A stretch of 13,553 nucleotides of DNA from CAVURW01 sp963743595 (GCA_963743595.1 CAVURW010000151.1:1-13553), one strand, 5' to 3'; positions 6,934 to 13,553 are shown, counted from the first letter of the stretch. The notes: a model not told the origin generated them from the letters alone. Program-made: numbers and translations.

Positions 6934-7677
6934 GGTCAGTCTTTTAGCCCAAACAATTCCGAACGCCGACCGGGAATCACAGAGATTTCCGATGAATTTC
7001 GGTGGAACGCTCTCGTTAGAAACGGACTGTACCCAAATATCACCTCGATGGAGATTTATGACGAGAAGGTAACCGAACGTCTGAAACAATTACGACAGGA
7101 GTTCATTGAAACTACATCCCAGCCTGTAGTTGACCCCGGGATGTCAAAAATGATCCATTACTACTTATTTCAAGACGTTCATCCATGGGCGGGGCAGTTT
7201 AGGAAAGGCGTTGAAACGGTTATGATCGGGATCTTTCCCGGTGCAGATCCTGGTCGCGTCGCCCGTGAGATGGACATATGGGCTCTGCAAACCAGAGCAC
7301 TACTTGAGGATGCCAAAACGAATACGGATGTGCTTGCGGCTATCGCTTTTTCTCATGTGAAGTTTGAGCGAGTTCATCCGTTCAAAGACGGAAATGGAAG
7401 GACCGGTCGATGCTTATTGAATTCCCAGTGTCACGCCATATACGGACCGAAAAATGAACGGCTTTTTGACAGGAATAGCTACTTGGAAGCGATGCGAATT
7501 GGATCGACAGACTTGTATCCGTTGATGGTGCTAGTCGCTATTCGCGAAGGCATGGAACCGCCGGAACCTGCTCAGTTTACTCCGAAAATGAGAATTGCCC
7601 CTTTCTTCCATCCTGTGGAAGAGTTCACCCTTCAGGAAGATTTCACTAAATCGACTCTCCCTAAACCGTCGCGGTAG
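6922..7677 (+). CDS. Fic domain protein (predicted AMPylase/nucleotidyltransferase)
   Basis: A 251-residue protein with a complete Fic core. Fic enzymes usually transfer AMP from ATP to a hydroxyl side chain of a target protein; some act as toxins. The catalytic motif HPFKDGNGRTGR (152-163) contains the catalytic His152, the Asp156 metal ligand and the anion-binding Gly/Asn/Arg residues, so it should be active. Upstream are LFQDVHPWAGQFRKG (82-96), the strand before the flap (TVMIGIFPG, 99-107) and the alpha-helix before the motif. I see no (S/T)xxxE(G/N) inhibitory motif at the N- or C-terminus, so self-inhibition of class II or III type is not evident. The start at 6922 is the first ATG of the frame and has a poor ribosome binding site. 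The last 17 bp overlap the 3' end of the alpha-E gene. GC is lower than in the flanks, consistent with acquisition. The target is unknown. Confidence 0.87.
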   Translation: MKRRGQSFSPNNSERRPGITEISDEFRWNALVRNGLYPNITSMEIYDEKVTERLKQLRQEFIETTSQPVVDPGMSKMIHYYLFQDVHPWAGQFRKGVETVMIGIFPGADPGRVAREMDIWALQTRALLEDAKTNTDVLAAIAFSHVKFERVHPFKDGNGRTGRCLLNSQCHAIYGPKNERLFDRNSYLEAMRIGSTDLYPLMVLVAIREGMEPPEPAQFTPKMRIAPFFHPVEEFTLQEDFTKSTLPKPSR

Positions 7678-8689
7678 CTACCTGCGTTTGCGTCTGTGTC
7701 TCAGGAGCTTTCGCTTCGGCAGCCTTCGGTTCGGGGAGGAACAGATAGGTTTTATAGATGGCGTCACCGATAGCAATCAACTTCAGCTGCATCGTATCCA
7801 TGTACTCATGCACACCAACGGTCTCGATGTCGTCGATGGTACTGTAGTTCAGCTCCGAAACCGAGCGCCCGGAAAGTTTCTCCGCTAAGTTCGTAAAATG
7901 TTCTTCCTTGCACCCGGAAATACGACGGAGCGAGTGGTTCAGTTGATGCGCACAGTAGCGAATGGAACGAGGGAAAAACTCGTTTAAGATCAAGAACTCC
8001 ATCACCTTACGTGGCTCGACTTGCGCGACGTAAAACTTGCGGAACGCATCGTGCGCACTGCAGGAGCGAAGGATGGCACTCCATTGAAGAGTCGCCCAAG
8101 TACGCGTGCTGGTCGGTTGTTGTTTTACAAAGATCTCGTCATTTGCATCCAGCAAGCGGGTCGTCTGATCGGCCCGTTCCAAGAACTTGCCGACTTGGAT
8201 AAAATCCCAGTCTTCGCCATTGGTCATCGTGCAATCGGTGATGCCTTGGAAGAGGTGCGACATGTTTTTGATGTGCGCAAAAAACTCGTGTGGACTCACG
8301 TGCATCACCTTCTTCAGGTTCTGGCCCTTCAGCCACAGGTAGAGGCGGTTCAACTCTTCCCACATCTCCAGGGAGATCTGCTCACGCACGTGCCGGGCAT
8401 TTTCCCGAGCACTGGTCACGCAGCGGAGAATCGAGTTAGGATTTTTGACGTTGAACGTGAGGTGATCGATCATCGTTTCATTGGTCGCTGAGGAGTAGTT
8501 CTCATGGAACAGGTCGACGTTCCCGAGGCTTTTCAGCACCGGTTCCCAGCAGCGGTCCCGCTCCTCAGCAGAGAGCCGAGGCAAATCCAATTGCAACTGC
8601 AAGTTCACGTCCAAAATACGAGCCGTGTTCTCGGCCCGTTCCACATACCTGCTCAACCAATACAGCGAATCCGCCACACGCGATAACAT
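7661..8689 (-). CDS. Alpha-E domain (DUF403) protein
   Basis: A 342-residue, largely helical cytoplasmic protein of the alpha-E/DUF403 family. The N-terminus has the family signature (RVADSLYWLSRYVERAENTAR, residues 4-24 region), followed by NPNSILRCVTSARENARHVRE and, further on, FLILNEFFPRSIRYC and the HEYMD segment. Its biochemical role is unknown. It is almost always encoded next to a permuted ATP-grasp protein, here 28 bp upstream on the same strand, so the two are very likely one operon and may work in one complex. The last 25 or so residues (AEAKAPETQTQTQ and onward) are low-complexity and extend past the conserved domain. The stop codon lies 17 bp inside the end of the convergent Fic gene, so this tail may have been shaped by the neighbouring insertion. 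Confidence 0.9.
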   Translation of the reverse strand: MLSRVADSLYWLSRYVERAENTARILDVNLQLQLDLPRLSAEERDRCWEPVLKSLGNVDLFHENYSSATNETMIDHLTFNVKNPNSILRCVTSARENARHVREQISLEMWEELNRLYLWLKGQNLKKVMHVSPHEFFAHIKNMSHLFQGITDCTMTNGEDWDFIQVGKFLERADQTTRLLDANDEIFVKQQPTSTRTWATLQWSAILRSCSAHDAFRKFYVAQVEPRKVMEFLILNEFFPRSIRYCAHQLNHSLRRISGCKEEHFTNLAEKLSGRSVSELNYSTIDDIETVGVHEYMDTMQLKLIAIGDAIYKTYLFLPEPKAAEAKAPETQTQTQVATATV

Positions 8690-8717
8690 AGTTCTCCTTG
8701 TTTTCTAAAAATCGAAA

Positions 8718-10166
8718 TCAACTCTCTCCGTACAGCACCCAGGTGTCTTTACTTCCGCCACCTTGACTGGAATTCACCACTAGGGAGCCCCGACGCAAGG
8801 CAACACGAGTCAATCCACCGGGCACGATCGTGATCTTCTCTCCGAACAGAATGTAGGGGCGTAAATCGATGTGCCGACCCTCAAAGGTGCCATCAACGAA
8901 GCTCGGATGCCGTGACAAATTAAGCGTGGGCTGCGCGATGAAGTTCCGGGGATTTTCCAGGATTTTCTCCCTAAACTCGGCACGTTGTTTTTCAGTGGAA
9001 GCCGGGCCGACGAGCATGCCGTAGCCGCCCGATTCATTGGCCGCTTTCACCACCAGCTTCTCCAGATTAGCCAGGATGTACTCGCGTTCCTTCTCGTCAG
9101 AGGCGAGGTAGGTGGGTACGTTCTCGATGATCGGCTCTTCGCTCAGGTAAAACCGGATCATATCCGGCACATATTTGTAGATGACTTTATCATCCGCGAC
9201 GCCCGTTCCGATCGCGTTAGCCAAACTGACATTACCGGCCCGATACGCTTCAACCAATCCCGGCACGCCAAGCACAGAATCTTTACGGAATACGAGCGGA
9301 TCTAGGAAATCGTCATCAATCCGGCGATAGATCGTATCGATCTGCTGGAGGCCCTTGGTCGTCCGCATGTAGACGCGCTTATCTTTAACGACCAAATCTT
9401 GGCCTTCAACGATTTGGATACCCATCTGTCGGGCCAGGAACGAGTGCTCGAAGTAGGCGCTATTAAAAATGCCTGGTGTGAGCAAAACCACTGTCGGGTT
9501 CTTCACCTTCGGCGGGGCGGTGTATTGCAGCACGGCCAGCAAATCTTGCGTGTAATGATCGACAGGGCGAACGCCAACACTGCCAAACAGATTTGGGAAT
9601 GCGCGCTTCATTGCCGCGCGATTTTCCAGCAGGTACGAGACGCCCGAGGGGCAGCGACCGTTGTCCTCTAAAACGTAGTACGTGCCAGCGCGATCGCGTA
9701 CCAAATCGCTGCCGCACACGTGGATGTAGATATCACGAGGGACCGAGATGCCCTTCATTTCTGGGCGATAGTGCTTAGCGCTCAATACGTCTTCGGCGGG
9801 AATTACCTTTTCCTTAAGAATGCGCTCTTCAAAGTAGATGTCTTTCAGGAACATGTTCAGCGCACGTAGACGCTGGACCAAGCCGGCTTCGATTTTTTCC
9901 CACTCCACGTTCGGAATGATGCGCGGGACGAGATCGAACGGGAAAATGCGTTCCGTGCCCTGCTCATCACTATAGACGGTGAACGTGATCCCTTGCCGTA
10001 GGAATGCAGCATCCACGGCTGCACGGCGTTGATCAAATTCCTCCCGCTCCAGCGATTGGAATCGCTCCCACAGCGCGCGGTAGTGGGGTCTCACCACTCC
10101 TGAGCCTGAATACATCTCGTCAAAAAAATCACCCACCTCGTAGTTTTGGAGCAGTTTAGAAAGCAT
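8718..10166 (-). CDS. Circularly permuted type 2 ATP-grasp protein (DUF404/DUF407)
   Basis: About 482 residues, the normal length for this family of predicted carboxylate-amine ligases, which use ATP to make an amide or peptide bond; the physiological substrate is unknown. Visible family motifs, numbered from the ATG at 10166, are FFDEMYSGSGVVRPHY (15-30), YYVLEDNGRCPSGVSYLLENR region (164-183), LLTPGIFNSAYFEHSFLA (228-245), IYRRIDDDFLDP (279-290), ANAIGTGVADDK (316-327), LVVKAANESGGYGML (371-385), RHIDLRPY (431-438) and the C-terminal GGLTRVAL with NSSQGGGSKDTW. The ATG at 10166 is preferred; a GTG three codons upstream (10175) is in frame, and neither has a clear ribosome binding site. It precedes the alpha-E gene by 28 bp and follows a 186 to 195-bp gap after the aldo/keto reductase gene, so it probably heads its own transcript. 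Confidence 0.92.
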   Translation of the reverse strand: MLSKLLQNYEVGDFFDEMYSGSGVVRPHYRALWERFQSLEREEFDQRRAAVDAAFLRQGITFTVYSDEQGTERIFPFDLVPRIIPNVEWEKIEAGLVQRLRALNMFLKDIYFEERILKEKVIPAEDVLSAKHYRPEMKGISVPRDIYIHVCGSDLVRDRAGTYYVLEDNGRCPSGVSYLLENRAAMKRAFPNLFGSVGVRPVDHYTQDLLAVLQYTAPPKVKNPTVVLLTPGIFNSAYFEHSFLARQMGIQIVEGQDLVVKDKRVYMRTTKGLQQIDTIYRRIDDDFLDPLVFRKDSVLGVPGLVEAYRAGNVSLANAIGTGVADDKVIYKYVPDMIRFYLSEEPIIENVPTYLASDEKEREYILANLEKLVVKAANESGGYGMLVGPASTEKQRAEFREKILENPRNFIAQPTLNLSRHPSFVDGTFEGRHIDLRPYILFGEKITIVPGGLTRVALRRGSLVVNSSQGGGSKDTWVLYGES

Positions 10167-10253
10167 GGTCGTCACGGCAAAAATTACGCGAGTTACGCAT
10201 GGAATTGCAATCTCAAGCCGTCGCTATGGCATAATTCCATCATAAAAGACAAA

Positions 10254-10306
10254 GTCTTGAGGTGATGGCCCTGGGAGTTTCCAAGGGGAAACGATCCCTC
10301 TCAGAC
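10254..10306 (-). terminator. Extended stem-loop, possible terminator of the reductase gene or leader structure
   Basis: A two-part inverted repeat lies in the gap between the reductase and ATP-grasp genes. The inner stem pairs GTTTCC (10277-10282) with GGAAAC (10287-10292) around AAGG, extended by GGGA/TCCC across a 2-base bulge. The outer arms GTCTTGAG (10254-10261) and CTCAGAC (10300-10306) pair with one bulged base. On the minus strand TTTGTCTTTT follows, which would suit an intrinsic terminator about 56 bp after the reductase stop. The plus strand also has a T-rich run after it. A structured 5' leader of the ATP-grasp message is the alternative. A second, weaker inverted repeat (GGAATT at 10201-10206, AATTCC at 10233-10238) lies closer to the ATP-grasp start. 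Confidence 0.4.
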
Positions 10307-10361
10307 AGTTTTCTACTTTTATGCAACGTGATCTTAATGTTGGGCTATCCGGGCTAAAAGG

Positions 10362-11363
10362 CTACCGATCGACTGCTTTCATCATCGCTTCCGGATAACG
10401 CGTGCCCGTAAATGTGCCGCGTGGGGCGATTTGCTCGATCTGCGCGAGATCATCCTTCGTGAGGGTCACTGCGACCGCGCCGGCGTTGTCTTCCAGGTAT
10501 TTACGGCGCTTGGTTCCGGGGATGGGCACAATGTGCTCGTCCTGCGCCAGAACCCACGCCAGAGCGAGCTGTGCAGGGGTGCAGCCCTTCGCGTGAGCGA
10601 TCGCTTTTACCTTTTCCACAACAGCCAGGTTGCGTTCAAAGTTTTCGCCCTGGAACCGGGGGCTATGCCGCCGATAATCATCTGCCCCGAGGTCATCGAA
10701 TTTCTTGATTTCGCCGGTAAGAAAACCGCGTCCAAGTGGGCTGTAAGCGACGAACGTGATGTTCAGTTCTTTGCAAAGGGCCAGCGTGGTGTCCTCGGGA
10801 TCGCGCGACCAGAGCGAGTACTCCGTCTGTAGGGCGGAAATGGGGTGAACCGCATGCGCGCGGCGAATCGTTTCTGGCCCGGCTTCAGACAGGCCCAGAT
10901 GCCGGACTTTCCCGGCTTTAACCAGTTCCGCCATGGCACCCACGGTCTCTTCGATCGGCGTTTCAGGGTCGACCCGGTGCTGGTAATAGAGGTCAATGTA
11001 GTCCATACCCAGGCGCTTTAACGAAGCGTCGCACGCGCTGCGAACGTACTCCGGTTTACCCGAGATGCCGCGCACGGCGGCGTTATTGGGATCGCGAACG
11101 ATACCGAATTTCGTAGCAAGAATGACCTTCTCACGGTGCGGCAGGATTTCCTTGCCGAGTAACGTCTCGTTGTGACCGATCCCGTACATATCAGCCGTAT
11201 CAAAGAAGTTGATGCCCAATTCGAGGGCTCGGTGGATCGTCGCGATAGATTCGGTTTCATCCCGGCCACTGTAGAAATCGGACATACCCATGCAGCCGAG
11301 TCCTAGCGGCGTGAGGGTGATGTTGGTTTGGCCGAGTTTACGGTAGGGAGTCAGTGTGCTCAT
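10362..11363 (-). CDS. Aldo/keto reductase (AKR13-like)
   Basis: A complete 333-residue NADPH-dependent oxidoreductase of the aldo/keto reductase superfamily, a cytoplasmic (alpha/beta)8 barrel that reduces aldehydes or ketones. The catalytic tetrad is visible: Asp55 and Tyr60 in FFDTADMYG, Lys85 in ATKFG and His129 in YYQHRVD. The N-terminal LGLGCMGMSDFYS and the C-terminal cofactor-binding region IVPIPGTKRRKYLEDN match the AKR13-like branch (plant auxin-induced protein and YajO-type relatives). The substrate is unknown. The ATG at 11363 fits the family N-terminus (YRKLGQTNITLTPLGLG). It lies 60 bp downstream of holB on the same strand and may be read through from that cluster. In the gap, GCCGA-TT-TCGGC (11381-11392) is a small perfect inverted repeat. 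Confidence 0.94.
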   Translation of the reverse strand: MSTLTPYRKLGQTNITLTPLGLGCMGMSDFYSGRDETESIATIHRALELGINFFDTADMYGIGHNETLLGKEILPHREKVILATKFGIVRDPNNAAVRGISGKPEYVRSACDASLKRLGMDYIDLYYQHRVDPETPIEETVGAMAELVKAGKVRHLGLSEAGPETIRRAHAVHPISALQTEYSLWSRDPEDTTLALCKELNITFVAYSPLGRGFLTGEIKKFDDLGADDYRRHSPRFQGENFERNLAVVEKVKAIAHAKGCTPAQLALAWVLAQDEHIVPIPGTKRRKYLEDNAGAVAVTLTKDDLAQIEQIAPRGTFTGTRYPEAMMKAVDR

Positions 11364-11423
11364 GGTACTATAAGGATTAGGCCGATTTCGGCGAAACGCA
11401 ACCGGTTCGACCGAAGGTGCTGG

Positions 11424-12278
11424 TCAAACCACGCCTTCAAGAAACAGGCAATTGCGCTCAACTGAGAGATTTTGCTCAATGTTTTGCGCCAGCGCGGCCT
11501 GAAGATCTTCTAGAGCGCGAACGGCCCGGAGGCGTTCTTGCAAGGTCGTTTTCGCGTCCGTGGCGCTGCGATGCCAGTACCAGCGTTGGAGTTGCGCTAT
11601 CGATTCCTGTCGCGCCAATTGGTACTCCGATTCGAGCCACGCGGCCGCGGAGTCGTCGTCGAAATCGGGGTGTTCCTTCAGATGCGATTCGGCTTGTTCC
11701 CGGAGGTCTTGCCAGTGATCCATTAAAATTTGCGCGCGAGCGTACGCGCGAAGCCGTGGGCTCGTGTGCGGCACCATCCAGCGCGATATCCACTCCGAGG
11801 GCGGCCCCGCGTGCGGGGGAATGTCCGTGAATCCCATATCGAGCCGGAGACAGCGCGAGAGGATCGTGGGCAGCAGCACAGCGGGACGGCTGCTCGTGAG
11901 AAAAATCAGGGTGTGGGCCGGCGGCTCTTCCAGCGTTTTCAGAAATGCATTTGCAGCGGCGGCGTCACCCAAACACATGCGCTCGGCCTCTAAAATCGCG
12001 GCAATTTTGTACTCCGCTTTATAGGCGTGGAGATGAAGTTGCTTTTCCAACTGGCGCATCTGCTCAACGGTGATCCGCCGTGATTTCGATTGAGGCCGAA
12101 CGGAATGAAAATCGGGGTTGTCGGCGGGATTGTTGCCAAGGATCTGTGCAGCGAGGCCGAGCGCGAGATTTTCCAGTTCTTCCGAGCGATCTCCCGTCAA
12201 CAGATAGGCGTGGCCCATGCGACCCCGGTTGACCGAGGCTGCAAAGTGGTCTCTCAACTCATCAAAGCGAAAAGACAT
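11424..12278 (-). CDS. holB: DNA polymerase III delta-prime subunit (clamp loader)
   Basis: A 284-residue AAA-type clamp-loader subunit that helps load the sliding clamp onto DNA. Family features, from the ATG at 12278, are the N-terminal GHAYLLTGD (22-30), NPDFHSVRP (54-62), ITVEQMRQL (69-77), EAERM (98-102), ANAFLKTLEEPP (109-120), the sensor-1 strand TLIFLTSS and the arginine-finger motif PTILSRCLRL (137-146). The Walker A loop is degenerate (TGDRSEELE, no GKT), and the four-Cys zinc module of E. coli delta-prime is missing, so it is probably a non-ATP-hydrolysing subunit, as expected for delta-prime. This start is supported by GAGG at 12288-12285, six bases upstream; the frame is open for 18 more codons, but that part lies inside tmk and is not family-like. 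The gene overlaps the end of tmk by 17 bp, so the two are translationally coupled. The C-terminal third is poorly conserved. Confidence 0.88.
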   Translation of the reverse strand: MSFRFDELRDHFAASVNRGRMGHAYLLTGDRSEELENLALGLAAQILGNNPADNPDFHSVRPQSKSRRITVEQMRQLEKQLHLHAYKAEYKIAAILEAERMCLGDAAAANAFLKTLEEPPAHTLIFLTSSRPAVLLPTILSRCLRLDMGFTDIPPHAGPPSEWISRWMVPHTSPRLRAYARAQILMDHWQDLREQAESHLKEHPDFDDDSAAAWLESEYQLARQESIAQLQRWYWHRSATDAKTTLQERLRAVRALEDLQAALAQNIEQNLSVERNCLFLEGVV

Positions 12279-12897
12279 GCGCGACCTCGTTCCAGATGGC
12301 GTCTGAGATGGATTCGACCGAGCCTGAGGCATCGATCAACCGAATGCGTTCCGGTTCCGAAGCCGCCAGCAGGTGGTATCCGGAGCGAACACGTGAATGA
12401 AATTCTGCCGGTAGCTCTTCCATGCGGTCGGTGGCACCGCGGCTCGGCAGTCGTTGAAGTGCGATCTCCACCGGGAGATCCAGCACAATGGTGAGGGTGG
12501 GCTTCAGACCCGATGTGGCGAAGTGGTTCAACATTTTCACCAGGGCGGGATCGAGTCCCCGACCAGCGCCTTGGTAAACCGTAGTTGAGTCGAAAAATCG
12601 ATCGCACAGCACCCAGCTGCCCATGTCCAGACTCGGTCCGACCACTTTCCGAACCAGTTCGGCGCGGCTGGCTTGAAACAGTAGCAACTCCGCTTCAGGA
12701 GTCATGTCCTTGCCTTCCGGTGCGAACTTCAGGAGGTGGCGAATCGACTCGCCGAGCGGGGTGCCGCCGGGTTCCCGCAGCACCATCACGGTATCGGCGC
12801 GGTTTTGCAGGCGCTTGGTCAGCAGTTGAAGCTGGGTCGTTTTGCCGACAGCTTCGCCCCCTTCCAGTGTGATGAACCGTGGGCGACCTTGAGGCAT
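12262..12897 (-). CDS. tmk: Thymidylate kinase
   Basis: A 211-residue dTMP kinase making dTDP from dTMP and ATP for DNA synthesis; the length is normal for the family. Numbered from the ATG at 12897, it has the P-loop EGGEAVGKTTQ (12-22), the dTMP-binding REPGGTP segment, LLFQASRAE (about 72-80), the DRFFDSTTVYQGAGRG motif (about 99-114) equivalent to the DR-Y-x-S-x-x-A-Y-Q-G signature, LDLPVEIALQR, and the LID-side segment GATDRMEELPAEFHSRVRSGY. The ATG at 12897 gives the usual N-terminus (a short lead, then RFITLEGGE); the frame is open for 38 codons upstream, but that region overlaps the DAHP synthase gene and is Ser/Arg-rich, not conserved. It starts 25 bp after the DAHP synthase stop and overlaps holB, so it sits inside a minus-strand operon. 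Confidence 0.95.
   Translation of the reverse strand: MPQGRPRFITLEGGEAVGKTTQLQLLTKRLQNRADTVMVLREPGGTPLGESIRHLLKFAPEGKDMTPEAELLLFQASRAELVRKVVGPSLDMGSWVLCDRFFDSTTVYQGAGRGLDPALVKMLNHFATSGLKPTLTIVLDLPVEIALQRLPSRGATDRMEELPAEFHSRVRSGYHLLAASEPERIRLIDASGSVESISDAIWNEVAHVFSL
12285..12288 (-). promoter_or_regulatory. Ribosome binding site GAGG of holB
   Basis: GAGG lies six bases upstream of the ATG at 12278, inside the tmk coding region. It is one of the few clear Shine-Dalgarno sequences in the window, and it decides the holB start in favour of 12278 over the longer open frame. Confidence 0.6.
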
Positions 12898-12922
12898 GGC
12901 GACGTGCTTGAAAAGGGGAACG

Positions 12923-13553
12923 TTACGCCGGGCGACCGACGGCGGTGATGAAGGGCTTGAGCGCTTCTTGGAGTAGCTTGAACAGCTCGAAATTGACCTG
13001 TTGCTGGCCATCGCTCCACGCTTCCGCAGGATTCGGGTGAACTTCTATCAGCATGCCGTCGGCGTTTAAGGCGACAGCGGCTTTGCACAGCTCCACAACG
13101 AGATCTGCGCGACCACAGCCTTGGCTCGGATCGACAATGATCGGTAGATGCGACTCGCGTTTGACGACGGCGATGGCGGAGAGATCAAGCGTGTTGCGAG
13201 TGTAGGTTTCGAAGGTGCGAATGCCGCGTTCACAGAGCATCACATTCGGGTTGCCGTGAGCGAGAATGTACTCAGCGGCGAGCAGCCATTCCTCGATCTT
13301 CATGCTCATGCCGCGCTTGAGGAGAATCGGCTTTCCGCTGCGGGCGGCTTCCGTGATCAGCGCGAAGTTCTGGGCGTTGCGTGTTCCAATTTGGAGGATG
13401 TCGGCGTAGCGGCAGACGAGCTCGACGTCGCGTTCTGCGAGCACTTCTGTGACGATGCCGAGACCATATTCTTTACCAGCTTGAGCCAGGAGCTTCAGCC
13501 CCGGTTCGGCCAAGCCTTGGAATTCATAGGGAGAGGTGCGGGGCTTGAAAGCA
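12923..13553 (-). CDS. aroF: 3-deoxy-7-phosphoheptulonate (DAHP) synthase, 5' part outside the window
   Basis: Catalyses the first shikimate-pathway step, condensing phosphoenolpyruvate and erythrose 4-phosphate. 209 codons are visible; the start is beyond the right edge, since the frame runs to the last base as AFKPRTSPYEFQGLAEPGL, a core motif that normally lies more than 100 residues into the protein. A TTG at 13513 is therefore not the start. Other family motifs follow: GIVTEV, ADILQIGTRNAQNF, KPILLKRGM, LCERGIRTFETYTRNTLDLSA, SHLPIIVDPS and MLIEVHPNPAEAWSDGQQ. This is the type I-beta (Thermotoga/AroG-beta) lineage, related to KdsA. Immediately after DPS the sequence has Gln (codon 13123-13121) where the Thermotoga enzyme has metal ligand His272; the Glu (IEVHP) and Asp (SD) ligands are kept. 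The N-terminal Cys ligand cannot be seen. It is followed by tmk after 25 bp. Confidence 0.9.
   Translation of the reverse strand, partial: AFKPRTSPYEFQGLAEPGLKLLAQAGKEYGLGIVTEVLAERDVELVCRYADILQIGTRNAQNFALITEAARSGKPILLKRGMSMKIEEWLLAAEYILAHGNPNVMLCERGIRTFETYTRNTLDLSAIAVVKRESHLPIIVDPSQGCGRADLVVELCKAAVALNADGMLIEVHPNPAEAWSDGQQQVNFELFKLLQEALKPFITAVGRPA

Noticed and set aside
8021..8491. 156-codon open frame antisense to the alpha-E gene
   Set aside because: It mirrors a well-conserved gene on the opposite strand and shows no independent motif.
11364..11423. GGTTCGACC in the gap between holB and the reductase gene, like a tRNA T-loop
   Set aside because: No matching acceptor stem, D-arm or anticodon arm fits in this 60-bp gap, and the bases flanking the loop do not form a T-stem.
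12279..12332. Upstream extension of holB by 18 codons
   Set aside because: It lies within tmk, is Ser/Arg/Pro-rich and not family-like, whereas the ATG at 12278 has a well-placed GAGG.
12898..13011. Upstream extension of tmk by 38 codons
   Set aside because: It overlaps the conserved end of the DAHP synthase gene and gives a Ser-rich N-terminus not found in thymidylate kinases.
1..13553. CRISPR arrays, rRNA or tRNA genes, transposase genes and insertion-sequence ends
   Set aside because: I looked for regularly spaced repeats, RNA gene landmarks, transposase motifs and flanking direct repeats and saw none.

Overview
The window looks like a chromosomal fragment of a free-living Gram-negative bacterium, most likely from Verrucomicrobiota or a related PVC lineage. 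That placement is an inference. It rests on the gene mix (a DUF2851 protein, a GYF_2-RDD membrane protein, a permuted ATP-grasp/alpha-E pair, a secreted glycosidase with PKD-like repeats) and on the weak Shine-Dalgarno signals. No marker gene settles it. Base composition is moderately GC-rich throughout, but visibly lower between about 6370 and 7680. There is no rRNA, tRNA, CRISPR array or intact insertion sequence.

Layout. (1) 1-1764: the end of an unknown plus-strand gene converges, with a 7-bp gap, on a dicarboxylate/amino-acid:cation symporter of the DctA/GltP family on the minus strand. (2) 1863-6371: three plus-strand genes follow: a secreted GH30-like glycoside hydrolase with three C-terminal PKD-like repeats; a DUF2851 protein starting 4 bp after it; and a GYF_2-RDD inner-membrane protein. 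(3) 6372-7677: a lower-GC patch with a poorly coding stretch, a small ribbon-helix-helix-like protein on the minus strand and, head to head with it across only 22 bp, a Fic-domain enzyme. This looks like a small accessory insertion. (4) 7661-10175: a minus-strand pair, a circularly permuted ATP-grasp protein and then an alpha-E (DUF403) protein. The alpha-E gene overlaps the Fic gene tail to tail by 17 bp. (5) 10362-13553: a minus-strand run read in the order DAHP synthase (cut by the window edge), thymidylate kinase, DNA polymerase III delta-prime subunit, aldo/keto reductase.

How the genes relate. tmk and holB overlap by 17 bp, so dTTP supply and clamp loading are probably co-translated behind an aromatic amino acid pathway gene. 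The ATP-grasp/alpha-E pair belongs to a widespread but functionally unresolved set of predicted peptide-bond-forming systems; the transglutaminase-like gene that often accompanies it is not in this window. The Fic enzyme keeps all its catalytic residues, yet I found no classical inhibitory helix motif in it or in the small neighbour. The least explained points are the Fic/small-protein pair with a palindrome between the starts, the nuclease-like motif plus four-Cys tail of the DUF2851 protein, and a DAHP synthase with Gln where the family has a metal-binding His.
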